A program made the position numbers and the translations under genes. A stretch of DNA of 23,665 bases from Susulua sp964536195 (GTDB lineage: Bacteria; Omnitrophota; Gorgyraeia; Duberdicusellales; 4484-171), in contig CAZHVO010000011.1 in the NCBI GenBank assembly GCA_964536195.1, positions 1 to 23,665 of the forward strand, in the 5' to 3' direction. This document shows, piece by piece, positions 1 to 7,459 of this stretch. The notes beneath the pieces are model-generated. The model ran no database searches. It was not told the DNA's origin and was given only the letters and a program-made list of their open reading frames with translations. How positions within the stretch are numbered: the first letter of the stretch is position 1; each line of letters starts with the position of its first letter.

Positions 1-198
1 CCTAAAGTAAGAGGAGTAGCCATGAATCCGATTGATCATCCTCATGGTGGTGGTGAGGGTAAGGCTGGTCAGGGTAATCCCCATCCAGTTACTCCTTGGG
101 GAAAGCCTACTAAAGGTGCAAAAACTAGAAATCCTAGAAAGAGAAGCAGTAAGTATATTATTAAGAGAAGAGCTAAAAAAAGGAAATCTAAAAAATGA
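1..198 (+). CDS. rplB: 50S ribosomal protein L2, C-terminal end (partial)
   Basis: This is the last 65 codons of L2, cut by the window edge. L2 binds 23S rRNA near the peptidyl transferase centre and is needed for subunit association. The frame is open from base 1 and contains the strongly conserved L2 stretch VRGVAMNPIDHPHGGGEGK and then the PHPVTPWGKPTKGAKTR block, followed by a lysine/arginine-rich tail. The conserved His of the HPHGGG motif is present. Its TGA stop overlaps the rpsS start in an ATGA arrangement, as expected in the S10 operon. Identity is secure; only the length cannot be judged. Confidence 0.97.
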   Translation, partial: PKVRGVAMNPIDHPHGGGEGKAGQGNPHPVTPWGKPTKGAKTRNPRKRSSKYIIKRRAKKRKSKK

Positions 199-482
199 GT
201 CGTTCGTTAAAAAAAGGTCCTTTTATTGATTCTAAGCTATTTAAGAAGGCTCGGGCAGCTAAAGAAGCGGGGAGTCGCAAGTCTATAAAGACTTGGTCAC
301 GTAGTTCAATGATTGATCCGGAGTTCGTAGGGCTTACCTTTGCAGTACATAATGGCAGGAAGCATATTCCGGTTTTTGTGACTGAGAGTATGGTTGGGCA
401 TCGTTTGGGTGAATTCGTGCCGACTAGGATATTCAAACAACATGGTGGCATAAAGGCAAAGAAAGCAATACAGAAGAAGTAA
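195..482 (+). CDS. rpsS: 30S ribosomal protein S19
   Basis: S19 sits in the head of the small subunit next to S13 and contacts the A-site finger and tRNA. The 95-residue product begins MSRSLKKGPF and contains the family blocks KTWSRSSMIDPEFVG, VHNGRKHIPVFVTE and GHRLGEF, with a full-length basic C-terminus. The start overlaps the rplB stop by 4 bases, and an AGGA element about 10 bases upstream lies inside rplB, so translation is probably coupled. It lies between rplB and rplV, the standard order. Confidence 0.98.
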   Translation: MSRSLKKGPFIDSKLFKKARAAKEAGSRKSIKTWSRSSMIDPEFVGLTFAVHNGRKHIPVFVTESMVGHRLGEFVPTRIFKQHGGIKAKKAIQKK

Positions 483-500
483 AATTATTAAAGATTTATT

Positions 501-860
501 ATGGTAGCTAGAGCAGAAGCAAAATATATTAGAATTTCTCCTACAAAGGTTCGACCGGTTATTACCTTGATAAAGAATGAAAAGGTAATAGGAGCAATGG
601 CTAAATTAGTGCTAATTAATAAAAGAGGCGCTTATTACTTAAGCAAGGTATTAAAATCGGCTTTGGCAAATGCTAAGGGTAAGGGATATCAAGAGGATAA
701 GTTGTTTATCTCCAAGGCTGTGGCTAATCCTGGTCCAGTCTTAAAAAGGTATCGTGCAGCTTCTTTTGGTAGAGCAACGATGATCCGAAAGAGGACATCG
801 CATATTTTAATAGAGCTGGGAAGCTCAGAAAAATTAATTAAAGGAGCAAAGACAAAGTAA
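501..860 (+). CDS. rplV: 50S ribosomal protein L22
   Basis: L22 lines the polypeptide exit tunnel through its extended beta-hairpin. The 119-residue product shows the expected opening (EAKYIRISPTKVRPV), the alpha-helical core, and the C-terminal hairpin with GPVLKRYRAASFGRA and IRKRTSHILIEL. Length is normal for the family. The 18-base gap to rpsS has no clear Shine-Dalgarno sequence, only an A/T-rich leader, so the start rests on homology and position. It is followed 4 bases later by rpsC. Confidence 0.97.
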   Translation: MVARAEAKYIRISPTKVRPVITLIKNEKVIGAMAKLVLINKRGAYYLSKVLKSALANAKGKGYQEDKLFISKAVANPGPVLKRYRAASFGRATMIRKRTSHILIELGSSEKLIKGAKTK

Positions 861-864
861 GCTT

Positions 865-1533
865 ATGGGACAAAAAGTTCACCCCTACATATTAAGGATT
901 GGGTTTGGTAAAGATTGGCTTTCGCGTTGGTTTACTCCTAAAAGGAGAGAATTTGCGGAATTTTTAGAAGAGGATCTGCGGATACGAGAGCATATCAAGA
1001 AGAGCTACTCTAGAGGTTCAGTAGCAACGATAGTTGTGGAGAGAGTGTCTTTAAGTATTATAAGGATTAGAATAAGGACTTCCCGGCCAGGAGTTATCAT
1101 TGGAAGGCGTGGTCAAGATATTGAGCGAGTGAAGTCAGAGTTAAATAAATTAACTAAGAAAGAAATTATTATTGATGTAGAAGAAGTTACCGAGCCGGCA
1201 TTAGAAGCACAATTAGTTGCTGAGATGATCGGCTTTCAGCTTATTCGACGGGTACATTTCAGAAGGGCAATGAAGAAAGCTATACAACAAGCAGTTTCCT
1301 CTGGCGGAGAAGGGATAAAAATAAAGTGTTCAGGTCGCCTAGGTGGAGTAGAGATTGCTCGGAAAGAGTCCTATAAGCATGGCAAGGTGCCTTTACAGAC
1401 ATTTCGGGCTGATATAGATTATGGATTCTATATTGCTAAGACTACTTATGGAACAATAGGAATCAAAGTATGGATTTACAAAGGTGAGAAGAGATTGGGG
1501 CACTATCTAATTAAAGAAGAACAAAAGAGATAA
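865..1533 (+). CDS. rpsC: 30S ribosomal protein S3
   Basis: S3 is a head protein of the small subunit that forms part of the mRNA entry channel and its helicase site. The product of 222 residues begins MGQKVHPYILRIG and has an N-terminal KH domain with the GVIIGRRGQDI loop, followed by the C-terminal S3 domain (GIKIKCSGRLGG, ARKESYKHGKVPLQT, DIDYGF). Length is typical. The nearest AAGGAG is about 20 bases upstream inside rplV, too far for normal spacing, but the canonical MGQKVHP opening fixes the start. rplP follows after 2 bases. Confidence 0.98.
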   Translation: MGQKVHPYILRIGFGKDWLSRWFTPKRREFAEFLEEDLRIREHIKKSYSRGSVATIVVERVSLSIIRIRIRTSRPGVIIGRRGQDIERVKSELNKLTKKEIIIDVEEVTEPALEAQLVAEMIGFQLIRRVHFRRAMKKAIQQAVSSGGEGIKIKCSGRLGGVEIARKESYKHGKVPLQTFRADIDYGFYIAKTTYGTIGIKVWIYKGEKRLGHYLIKEEQKR

Positions 1534-1535
1534 TT

Positions 1536-1946
1536 ATGCTTATTCCTAAGAGAGTAAAATACAGGAAAACCCAACGGGGAAGACGCAAAGGGCTTGCTGT
1601 CGCCGGTTCTAAGGTTTCTTTTGGTGAGTACGGGATAAAAGCTTTAGAATCAGCCTGGCTTAAGAATACCCAGATTGAAACCGCAAGAATCATTCTTACC
1701 AGGCGTCTAAGAAGAGGTGGTAAGTTGTGGATAAGAATTTTTCCTGATAAGCCAATAACAAAAAAACCTGCTGAGTCCCGTCAAGGTAAGGGCAAGGGTG
1801 AGGTTGAAGGTTGGGTAGCAGTTATAAGAAGAGGAAGAGTTCTCTTTGAACTGGGAGGAATTCCTGAAGATTACGCTCGGGCATCTTTTCGTTTGGTTGC
1901 TTATAAGTTGGGCTTTAAGACTATGTTTGTAAGTAGAAAGAGATAA
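1536..1946 (+). CDS. rplP: 50S ribosomal protein L16
   Basis: L16 organises the A-site and elbow-contacting region of the large subunit. The 136-residue protein has the characteristic MLIPKRVKYRKTQRGRRKG start, FGEYGIKALE, RRGGKLWIRIFPDKP and the tip loop ESRQGKGKGEVEGWVAV. In most bacteria the tip reads RMGKGKG; here Gln replaces Met after the conserved Arg, a mild substitution near the tRNA-contacting loop. The C-terminal KLGFKTMFV also departs slightly from the common KLPIKTKFV form. It is packed 2 bases after rpsC and 5 bases before rpmC. Confidence 0.98.
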   Translation: MLIPKRVKYRKTQRGRRKGLAVAGSKVSFGEYGIKALESAWLKNTQIETARIILTRRLRRGGKLWIRIFPDKPITKKPAESRQGKGKGEVEGWVAVIRRGRVLFELGGIPEDYARASFRLVAYKLGFKTMFVSRKR

Positions 1947-1951
1947 ATATT

Positions 1952-2155
1952 ATGGAAATTAAAGAATTACACGGATTATCAGAACAAGAATTGCAAGATA
2001 AGCTAGATGACTTAAATAAGCAACTTATGGAATTGCAATTTAAACGCAGGAGCGGAGTAGAAAAACCACATCTTTTTAAAGTGGTCAAGAAGGATATCGC
2101 CCGTATTCTTACGGTTTTGAATGAAAAACAAGGAGCCGATAGTGAAAAAAGGTAA
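1952..2155 (+). CDS. rpmC: 50S ribosomal protein L29
   Basis: L29 is a small two-helix protein near the peptide exit site, part of the docking area for trigger factor and SRP. The 67-residue product shows the family pattern: an N-terminal ELHGLSEQELQDKLDDLNKQ helix, a central LMELQFKRRSG, then KPHLFKVVKKDIARILTVLNE. Its 3' end contains the ribosome binding site and GTG start of rpsQ, so the two genes overlap by 14 bases and are probably translationally coupled. Confidence 0.95.
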   Translation: MEIKELHGLSEQELQDKLDDLNKQLMELQFKRRSGVEKPHLFKVVKKDIARILTVLNEKQGADSEKR

Positions 2156-2381
2156 AGTTTTAGAAGGCCTAGTTACCTCTGACAAGAGCGATAAAACCAT
2201 TACGGTTTTGGTAAAGATGAAGTTTTCACATCAATTGTACAAGCGGCCGTTAATAAAGAAAAAGAAATTTAAGGCCCATGATATTAACAATGAGGCTAAA
2301 ATTGGTAACCGGGTAAAGATAATTGAGTGCCGTCCAATTTCAAAGGACAAGCGTTTTAAACTGCTTGAGATTACAAAATGA
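2142..2381 (+). CDS. rpsQ: 30S ribosomal protein S17 (GTG start)
   Basis: S17 is a primary 16S rRNA-binding protein with an OB fold. The product contains the family signature VLEGLVTSDKSDKTITVLV and then HQLYKRPLIKKKKFKAHD and GNRVKIIECRPISKDKRFKLLE. An upstream in-frame ATG at 2121 exists, but an AAGGAG at 2130-2135 lies 6 bases before the GTG at 2142. That GTG gives a normal 79-residue protein starting MKKGKVLEG, so I prefer it. The gene overlaps rpmC by 14 bases and its stop overlaps the rplN start in an ATGA arrangement. Confidence 0.93.
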   Translation: MKKGKVLEGLVTSDKSDKTITVLVKMKFSHQLYKRPLIKKKKFKAHDINNEAKIGNRVKIIECRPISKDKRFKLLEITK

Positions 2382-2743
2382 TTTATTCTAGAAGCAAATT
2401 AGATGTGGCTGATAACAGTGGGGCAAGAAAGGTTGCTTTTATCAGTGTTATCGGTAAGAAGAACAAGGACCATGCTGATATTGGCGATGTCATTACCGGG
2501 AGTGTTAAGGTAGCTTCGCCTAATGCTCCGATAAAAAAAGGTGAAGTTATCAGGGCGGTAGTAGTGAGGACACACTATCCAATCAAGAGAAAGGATGGTT
2601 TAGCAATTAGATTTGATAAGAATGCTTGTGTGATAATTGATAAACAAGGTAATCCTCGAGCGACAAGAGTATTTGGTCCAGTGGCAAGGGAGCTTAGAGA
2701 TAGGTTCAGTAAGATATTATCTTTGGCTCCGGAGGTAATATAA
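2378..2743 (+). CDS. rplN: 50S ribosomal protein L14
   Basis: L14 binds 23S rRNA, forms intersubunit bridges, and is the docking site of RsfS. The 121-residue product has the expected start (MIYSRSKLDVADNSGARK), the GDVITGSVKVASPNAPIKKGEV core, AVVVRT, and the end FGPVARELRDRFSKILSLAPEV. Length matches the family. The start shares ATGA with the rpsQ stop and rplX follows after 4 bases. Confidence 0.98.
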   Translation: MIYSRSKLDVADNSGARKVAFISVIGKKNKDHADIGDVITGSVKVASPNAPIKKGEVIRAVVVRTHYPIKRKDGLAIRFDKNACVIIDKQGNPRATRVFGPVARELRDRFSKILSLAPEVI

Positions 2744-2747
2744 ACTT

Positions 2748-3062
2748 ATGGGTTTAAAGATTAAAAAAGGCGACAAGATAATAGTGATTGCCGGTAAAAA
2801 TAAAGGGAAAACTGGTAAGATATTACGAGTTAGTACTAATCCCAAAAGAGTTATAGTAGAGGGTGTAAATTTAGTAAAAAAACACGTTCGGCGTCGTTCG
2901 GAAAGTGAGACCGGGGGGATAAAAGAGATTCCCGCAGCTATTAACGGCTCTAATGTAGCACTATTTTGTGGTAGCTGCAACAAAGGGGTAAGATTTGGTG
3001 TGAAGATATCCGACGATAAGAGCAAAGTAAGGATTTGCAGAAAATGTCAGAGACCAATTTAG
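2748..3062 (+). CDS. rplX: 50S ribosomal protein L24, zinc-ribbon form
   Basis: L24 initiates 50S assembly and sits near the exit tunnel. The 104-residue protein has an N-terminal KOW motif (KKGDKIIVIAGKNKGKTGKI, residues 6-25) and GVNLVKKHVRR. The C-terminal half carries two CxxC pairs, C74/C77 and C97/C100, that look like a zinc ribbon; many bacterial L24 proteins lack these. The end overlaps rplE by 19 bases, so rplE initiates inside this gene. Confidence 0.96.
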   Translation: MGLKIKKGDKIIVIAGKNKGKTGKILRVSTNPKRVIVEGVNLVKKHVRRRSESETGGIKEIPAAINGSNVALFCGSCNKGVRFGVKISDDKSKVRICRKCQRPI

Positions 3063-3613
3063 AAAAAAAATACGTACCGCGTTTGCTTACAGTATACAGA
3101 GAGGAGATTGTTCCTCAATTAAAAGATAAGCTTAGTTGTAAGAATAGTCTTGCTGTGCCTCGCTTGATAAAGATTGTAGTAAATATGGGCGTTGGAGAGG
3201 CGACTTCTGATGCCAAGATTGTTGAAAAAGCAGCTGAGGAGTTAGGAGTGATCACTGGGCAAAAGGCTAGGATATGTCGTTCTCGCAAGGCAATATCCAA
3301 TTTTAAGCTGAGACAAGGACAAGCCATAGGATGTTGTGTAACTTTGCGAAAAAACATGATGTATGAATTTTTAGACCGTCTTATTACCGTAGCAATTCCT
3401 CGAATTCGTGACTTCAGAGGTTTTCCTTCGAAATCTTTTGATGGAAGAGGAAATTATACTTTTGGATTGTCTGAGCAGGGAATATTTCCTGAAATTAACC
3501 TCGACAAGGTGGGGAGAACTCAGGGTATGAATATATGTATGAATATTAGAGCAACTGATGACCAAGGAGCAAGAGAATTACTCAAATCGTTTGGGTTTCC
3601 GTTTAGGAGGTAG
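3044..3613 (+). CDS. rplE: 50S ribosomal protein L5
   Basis: L5 belongs to the central protuberance, binds 5S rRNA and contacts P-site tRNA. The protein shows VPRLLTVYREEIVPQLK, PRLIKIVVNMGVGEA, GQKARICRSRKAISNFKLR, the DRLITVAIPRIRDFRG loop and GLSEQGIFPEINLDKV. An in-frame TTG at 3035 could extend it by three residues, but that codon lies 1 base from the AAGGA element at 3029-3033. The ATG at 3044 has 10-base spacing and gives 189 residues, so it is the better start. It overlaps rplX by 19 bases. Confidence 0.96.
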   Translation: MSETNLEKKYVPRLLTVYREEIVPQLKDKLSCKNSLAVPRLIKIVVNMGVGEATSDAKIVEKAAEELGVITGQKARICRSRKAISNFKLRQGQAIGCCVTLRKNMMYEFLDRLITVAIPRIRDFRGFPSKSFDGRGNYTFGLSEQGIFPEINLDKVGRTQGMNICMNIRATDDQGARELLKSFGFPFRR

Positions 3614-3614
3614 A

Positions 3615-3809
3615 ATGGCGACTAAAGCTAAAATTGAAAAATGGAAGAGGGAAAAGAAAAAACCAAAGTTTTCTACCCGCTATAAAAGTCGCTGCCGTCT
3701 CTGTGGCAGGCCTAGAGCTTATATCCGGGATTTTGAACTTTGTCGAATCTGCTTCCGACAACTTGCCTGGCAAGGGTTGATTCCTGGTGTAAAAAAAGCT
3801 AGTTGGTAA
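3615..3809 (+). CDS. rpsZ: 30S ribosomal protein S14, type Z (zinc-binding)
   Basis: S14 completes the head of the small subunit. This is the short, zinc-binding version: 64 residues with C27-x2-C30 and C43-x2-C46 in the order CRLCGRPRAYIRDF then LCRICFRQLA. The start is fixed by a perfect AGGAGG at 3605-3610, 4 bases before the ATG. A longer in-frame reading from 3558 exists but would override that site and add non-homologous residues. It lies 1 base after rplE; rpsH follows after a 48-base gap. Confidence 0.96.
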   Translation: MATKAKIEKWKREKKKPKFSTRYKSRCRLCGRPRAYIRDFELCRICFRQLAWQGLIPGVKKASW

Positions 3810-3857
3810 GCTGGCTAATTTAAGGTGAGTAAAATAAAAAAGTGAGAAGGCGATAAA

Positions 3858-4253
3858 ATGAGTAGAACAGATTTAATTAGCGATGCTTTTACGATAATAA
3901 GAAATGCTTTAAGAGCAAAGAAAGAGGATGCTGACATTCCTTATTCTAATTCTCTGTCGAGGATCTGTGAAATTTTAAAAAAAGAAGGGTATCTGGAGAA
4001 TTTTAAAGAGGTCGATTTAGAAAAGTTTAAAAAGATAAAGGTCTATTTAAAGTATGAAGGCAAGAAGAGTGTTATTAGCCAGATAAAAAATATTTCTTCG
4101 CCGGGAAGAAGGGTCTATACCAAGGGAAAGAGTATTCCTTCTGCTTTAGGGGGATATGGAGTGACTCTGGTTTCTACTTCAGGAGGAATACTTACTGACA
4201 GGCAAGCTAAAGAGAAAGGAATTGGCGGCGAAGTTATCGGAATGGTTTGGTGA
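3858..4253 (+). CDS. rpsH: 30S ribosomal protein S8
   Basis: S8 is a primary 16S rRNA binder in the platform; in E. coli it also represses the spc operon. The 131-residue product has the N-terminal DLISDAFTIIRNALRAKKED block, the middle KSVISQIKNISSPGRRVYTKG and the C-terminal signature ALGGYGVTLVSTSGGILTDRQAKEKGIGGEV. A GAGAAGG sequence precedes the ATG. The 48-base gap upstream is one of the longer spacers in the ribosomal block, but I see no promoter or convincing S8-binding structure in it. Confidence 0.98.
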   Translation: MSRTDLISDAFTIIRNALRAKKEDADIPYSNSLSRICEILKKEGYLENFKEVDLEKFKKIKVYLKYEGKKSVISQIKNISSPGRRVYTKGKSIPSALGGYGVTLVSTSGGILTDRQAKEKGIGGEVIGMVW

Positions 4254-4259
4254 TAGAAG

Positions 4260-4799
4260 ATGTCACGAATAGGAAAACAAATACTAGAATTACCAAAGGA
4301 TGTAAAAGTTAAACTTGAGGGTAATCTTTGCTTTGTTGAAGGTAAGGGTGGTAAGTTAGACCTTAGCATTCCAGCTGGTATCAAGGTAGAGATGAAAGAT
4401 AATATCTTAACAGTTATAAGAGGTAACGATTCTAAGCAGTTAAAAAGCCTTCATGGAACAATAAGGGTTCTAATTGGGAATATGGTGAAAGGTGTAGTCG
4501 AAGGATTTAAGAAAGATCTAGAGATAATCGGTGTAGGCTACAAGGCCCAAATAAAAGGGGAAAAGCTCATTTTGAATATAGGGTTTTCTCATCCAGTGGA
4601 GATGAATATACCGAAAGGCTTAAAGGTTTCAACTCCGGCTGTGACTCGTATTGAGATTTTCGGGATTGATAAGCAAAAAGTTGGTGAGTTTGCCGCGAAA
4701 GTAAGAAAAATATATCCTCCCGAGCCTTACAAGGGTAAAGGTATAAGATATAGGGGAGAGGAAGTACGTAGAAAATTAGGAAAAGCATTAGCAAAATGA
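4260..4799 (+). CDS. rplF: 50S ribosomal protein L6
   Basis: L6 has two related domains and lies near the factor-binding site and the sarcin-ricin loop. The 179-residue product opens MSRIGKQILELPKDV, shows GPK-like spacing through the first domain, and in the second domain has LEIIGVGYKAQIKG, LNIGFSHPVEMNIPKG and the conserved RKIYPPEPYKGKGIRYRGEE terminus. Length is normal. Its stop overlaps the rplR start by 4 bases. Confidence 0.98.
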   Translation: MSRIGKQILELPKDVKVKLEGNLCFVEGKGGKLDLSIPAGIKVEMKDNILTVIRGNDSKQLKSLHGTIRVLIGNMVKGVVEGFKKDLEIIGVGYKAQIKGEKLILNIGFSHPVEMNIPKGLKVSTPAVTRIEIFGIDKQKVGEFAAKVRKIYPPEPYKGKGIRYRGEEVRRKLGKALAK

Positions 4800-5149
4800 A
4801 GCAGATAGGAAGAAAGAGAAGACATAAGAGTATCGCCCGTAAAGTTAGAGGCATAGAGAGTCGACCGCGTTTAGTGGTGTTTAGGAGTAAAAAGCACATT
4901 TACGCTCAGGTGATCAACGATTCTCTTGGTAAGGTGGTAGTAAGTGTTTCTACCCTTAGCAAGGAGTTTAAAGAGAAGAAGATCAAGCCTACTAATCAAG
5001 ATGCAGCTAAGGAAATTGGTAAGATTATTTCCGAGAAGGCTAAAAGCGCAGGAGTCAAGACTGTTAGTTTTGATCGAGGTGGCTATAAGTATCATGGGAG
5101 AGTAAAGAAATTAGCTGAAGGAGCAAAAGAAGGAGGATTGAAGTTTTGA
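4796..5149 (+). CDS. rplR: 50S ribosomal protein L18
   Basis: L18 binds 5S rRNA and anchors it in the central protuberance. The 117-residue product contains the basic N-terminus, RPRLVVFRSKKHIYAQVIND, the AAKEIGKIISEKAKSAG helix and the signature VSFDRGGYKYHGRVKKLAEGAKEGGL. The start shares ATGA with rplF. Near its 3' end lies an AGGAGG (5131-5136) that serves the TTG start of rpsE, whose first codon overlaps the rplR stop. Confidence 0.97.
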   Translation: MKQIGRKRRHKSIARKVRGIESRPRLVVFRSKKHIYAQVINDSLGKVVVSVSTLSKEFKEKKIKPTNQDAAKEIGKIISEKAKSAGVKTVSFDRGGYKYHGRVKKLAEGAKEGGLKF

Positions 5150-5658
5150 AGGATAACAGGAACAGAAACAATAGTGCTGATAACAAAGGCGAAGCTTTTA
5201 TTGAGAAAGTTCTTTTTATTAACCGGACCACTAAAGTTACTAAGGGAGGTAAGAATTTAGGTTTTACCGCTCTGGTAGTTGTGGGTGACGGGATATCTTC
5301 AGCTGGTTTTGCTCTAGGTAAGGCTAATGAGGTTGCTGATGCTATAAGGAAAGGGATAGGTAAGGCAAGAAAACAAATAACCTTGATAAATAAGAAAGGA
5401 ACCACTATACCGCACCAGGTTGTTGGAAAGTTTGGCGCTGCCGGTATTTTGCTTAAGCCAGCAGCACAGGGAACTGGTGTTATTGCCTGTTCTCCGGTCA
5501 GAGCAGTTTGTGAGTGTGCCGGAATAAAGGATATCTTAACTAAAAACTTAAAGAATACAACTAACCCGGTGAATGTAGTTAAAGCTACTTTTGAAGGTTT
5601 AAAGAGCTTAAAAGGCGATCGAGCAGAGGAAACTTCAAACATCGCCCCCAAGGATTAA
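5146..5658 (+). CDS. rpsE: 30S ribosomal protein S5 (TTG start)
   Basis: S5 sits at the mRNA entry channel and influences decoding fidelity. The 170-residue product shows the S5 N-terminal dsRNA-binding fold (FIEKVLFINRTTKVTKGG, FTALVVVGDG), the GKANEVADAIRKGIGKAR helix and the C-terminal VVGKFGAAGILLKPAAQGTGV and VRAVCECAGIKDILTK. The TTG at 5146 is chosen because a GGAGG lies 9 bases upstream and because TTGA overlaps the rplR stop. A short, Asn-rich, poorly conserved leader of about 14 residues precedes the conserved fold. rplO follows after 2 bases, with no rpmD between them. Confidence 0.96.
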   Translation: MKDNRNRNNSADNKGEAFIEKVLFINRTTKVTKGGKNLGFTALVVVGDGISSAGFALGKANEVADAIRKGIGKARKQITLINKKGTTIPHQVVGKFGAAGILLKPAAQGTGVIACSPVRAVCECAGIKDILTKNLKNTTNPVNVVKATFEGLKSLKGDRAEETSNIAPKD

Positions 5659-5660
5659 AA

Positions 5661-6119
5661 ATGGATTTATCTAATATTACAAAGATAGGCAAGAGAGTGA
5701 AGAAACCTAAGAGGTTAGGCCGAGGAGCTGGCAGCGGATCGGGCAAGACTGCCGGTCGAGGTCATAAAGGTGCCGGTCAACGTTCAGGCAAAAAGCTACC
5801 TTATGCAGGCTTTAGAGGTGGTAACCTCCCTTTAGCCAGGACTCTTCCCAAAAGAGGCTTTAAGCCTCCTCGAAGAGTAGAATACCAGATAGTTAGTTTG
5901 GGGGATATTCAAAAGAAGTCAAAGGATAGCGCAGAAATTAATCCGCAAACTTTGAAGAAGCTGAATCTAATTTGTGACGATAGAAGGCCAGTTAAAGTTT
6001 TAGCAAACATAGACGGCGAGCTCGCAAAAAAATTAGTAGTTAAAGTAGATAAGTTTTCTGCTAAGACCAAAGAACTTATTGAAGCTGCTGGAGGAAGTAT
6101 AGAGTGTTTAACTCGATAG
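5661..6119 (+). CDS. rplO: 50S ribosomal protein L15
   Basis: L15 is a late-assembly protein that links several 23S rRNA domains. The 152-residue product has the family's glycine- and basic-rich N-terminus (KRLGRGAGSGSGKTAGRGHKG, QRSGKKLPYAGFRGGNLPL) and the C-terminal Rossmann-like half ending KELIEAAGGSIECLTR. Length is normal. It directly follows rpsE where L30 would normally be encoded. Its last codons hold a GGAGG and the GTG start of secY, which overlaps by 16 bases. Confidence 0.97.
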   Translation: MDLSNITKIGKRVKKPKRLGRGAGSGSGKTAGRGHKGAGQRSGKKLPYAGFRGGNLPLARTLPKRGFKPPRRVEYQIVSLGDIQKKSKDSAEINPQTLKKLNLICDDRRPVKVLANIDGELAKKLVVKVDKFSAKTKELIEAAGGSIECLTR

Positions 6120-7459
6120 GTAATATATTCAAGGTAGAGGAGCTGAAGCGAAAGATTTTTATAACCTTGTCTTTATTGGTTGTTTATCGTGCCGGTTGTT
6201 TTATACCTACTGCCGGAGTAGATACTTTTGCTTTAACTCAGTTCTTTGATAAGCTTGCCAAAACTCAAGGTCAGGGTCTTTTTGGTATGGTTAATCTTTT
6301 TACCGGAGGTGCCTTAACGCGTTTGAGTATCTTTTCTTTAGGTATTATGCCTTACATCTCAGCATCGATTATCATGCAGCTTCTTACTGGTGTTGTACCG
6401 GCCTTAGAGAGAATCGCTAAAGAGGGTCGAGCCGGCTATGAGCGGATAAACCAATATACCAGATATTTTACTTTCCTTTTATGCGCGGTTCAAGGATTGT
6501 TCTTGTCTTTATGGCTAGAGAACCCGGCAAATTTTGAGGGGATTATAATTGTTCCTACCCCGGGATTAATGTTTAAAATGATTACTATACTTACCTTAAC
6601 TTGCGGGACGATCTTTGTGATGTGGTTAGGTGAACAGATCCAGGAAAGAGGCATTGGTAACGGAATATCGATAATTATTACTACTAGTATTATTTCTCGT
6701 ATTCCATCATCCTTGCGCCAACTCTGGATTCTTTATTCGCCTTTTGACCCTTCCAAACGGCAAATCGCCACTCCAGTAATAATTGCATTGGTAATCTTGT
6801 TTTTGGCAATACTTACGGCGGTAGTTCTCTTTACTCAAGCTCAGCGCAGAATCCCTATCCAGTACGGAAAGAGGGTCGTTGGTAGACGTGTCTACGGAGG
6901 GCAAAGTACTTATTTGCCGATAAAGATAGATATGTCGGGAGTAATTGCCATAATTTTTGCTAGCTGTGTCATTTCTTTTCCGGCTACAATATTAATGTTC
7001 TTTCCCCAGAAGGGAGGATTTCTTAGCTTTTTGCAAACGATAGTTCAGCAGAGGGGGTTATGGTATAACGCCATCTTTGTTGTTATGATTATGTTCTTCA
7101 TGTATTTTTATACGGCAATGGTATTTAACCCCTTAGAGATATCTAATAATTTAAAGAAATACGGAGGTTTTATTCCTGGAATAAGGCCAGGCCGACCTAC
7201 AGCAACTTATCTTGATTTTGTAGCTTCGCGGATTGTTTTTATTGGTGCTCTTTATATTGGTTTTATTGCTGTATTTCCTAACATTATTATGCATGTATTT
7301 AGGGTACCTTCTTATGCATTAGCTTCACTTTTTGGCGGTACTACTCTTTTGATTATGGTCGGAGTAGTCCTAGATACGATGAAACAAATTGAAGGACAGC
7401 TACTTGTTCGTCACTACGATGGCTTCATTAAGGGCAGTACTTTAAAAGGGAGAAAATGA
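6104..7459 (+). CDS. secY: Protein translocase subunit SecY
   Basis: SecY is the pore subunit of the SecYEG translocon in the cytoplasmic membrane. The 451-residue product shows the SecY signature around GLFGMVNLFTGGALTRLSIF, the PYISASIIMQLL segment, the GEQIQERGIGNGISIII loop, and about ten hydrophobic membrane segments. The cytoplasmic loop PIQYGKRVVGRRVYGGQSTY and the PGIRPGRPTATYLD region are both conserved. The GTG at 6104 is selected because GGAGG at 6090-6094 lies 9 bases upstream and no better ATG exists nearby. It overlaps rplO by 16 bases and adk by 4. Confidence 0.98.
   Translation: MFNSIGNIFKVEELKRKIFITLSLLVVYRAGCFIPTAGVDTFALTQFFDKLAKTQGQGLFGMVNLFTGGALTRLSIFSLGIMPYISASIIMQLLTGVVPALERIAKEGRAGYERINQYTRYFTFLLCAVQGLFLSLWLENPANFEGIIIVPTPGLMFKMITILTLTCGTIFVMWLGEQIQERGIGNGISIIITTSIISRIPSSLRQLWILYSPFDPSKRQIATPVIIALVILFLAILTAVVLFTQAQRRIPIQYGKRVVGRRVYGGQSTYLPIKIDMSGVIAIIFASCVISFPATILMFFPQKGGFLSFLQTIVQQRGLWYNAIFVVMIMFFMYFYTAMVFNPLEISNNLKKYGGFIPGIRPGRPTATYLDFVASRIVFIGALYIGFIAVFPNIIMHVFRVPSYALASLFGGTTLLIMVGVVLDTMKQIEGQLLVRHYDGFIKGSTLKGRK

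Noticed and set aside
3810..3857. An S8 autoregulatory site in the 48-base gap before rpsH
   Set aside because: No convincing stem resembling the 16S S8-binding helix could be drawn by eye.
5064..5651. A 195-codon reading frame on the - strand opposite rpsE
   Set aside because: It is an antisense shadow of rpsE, with no ribosome site and leucine/serine-rich composition typical of reversed coding sequence.
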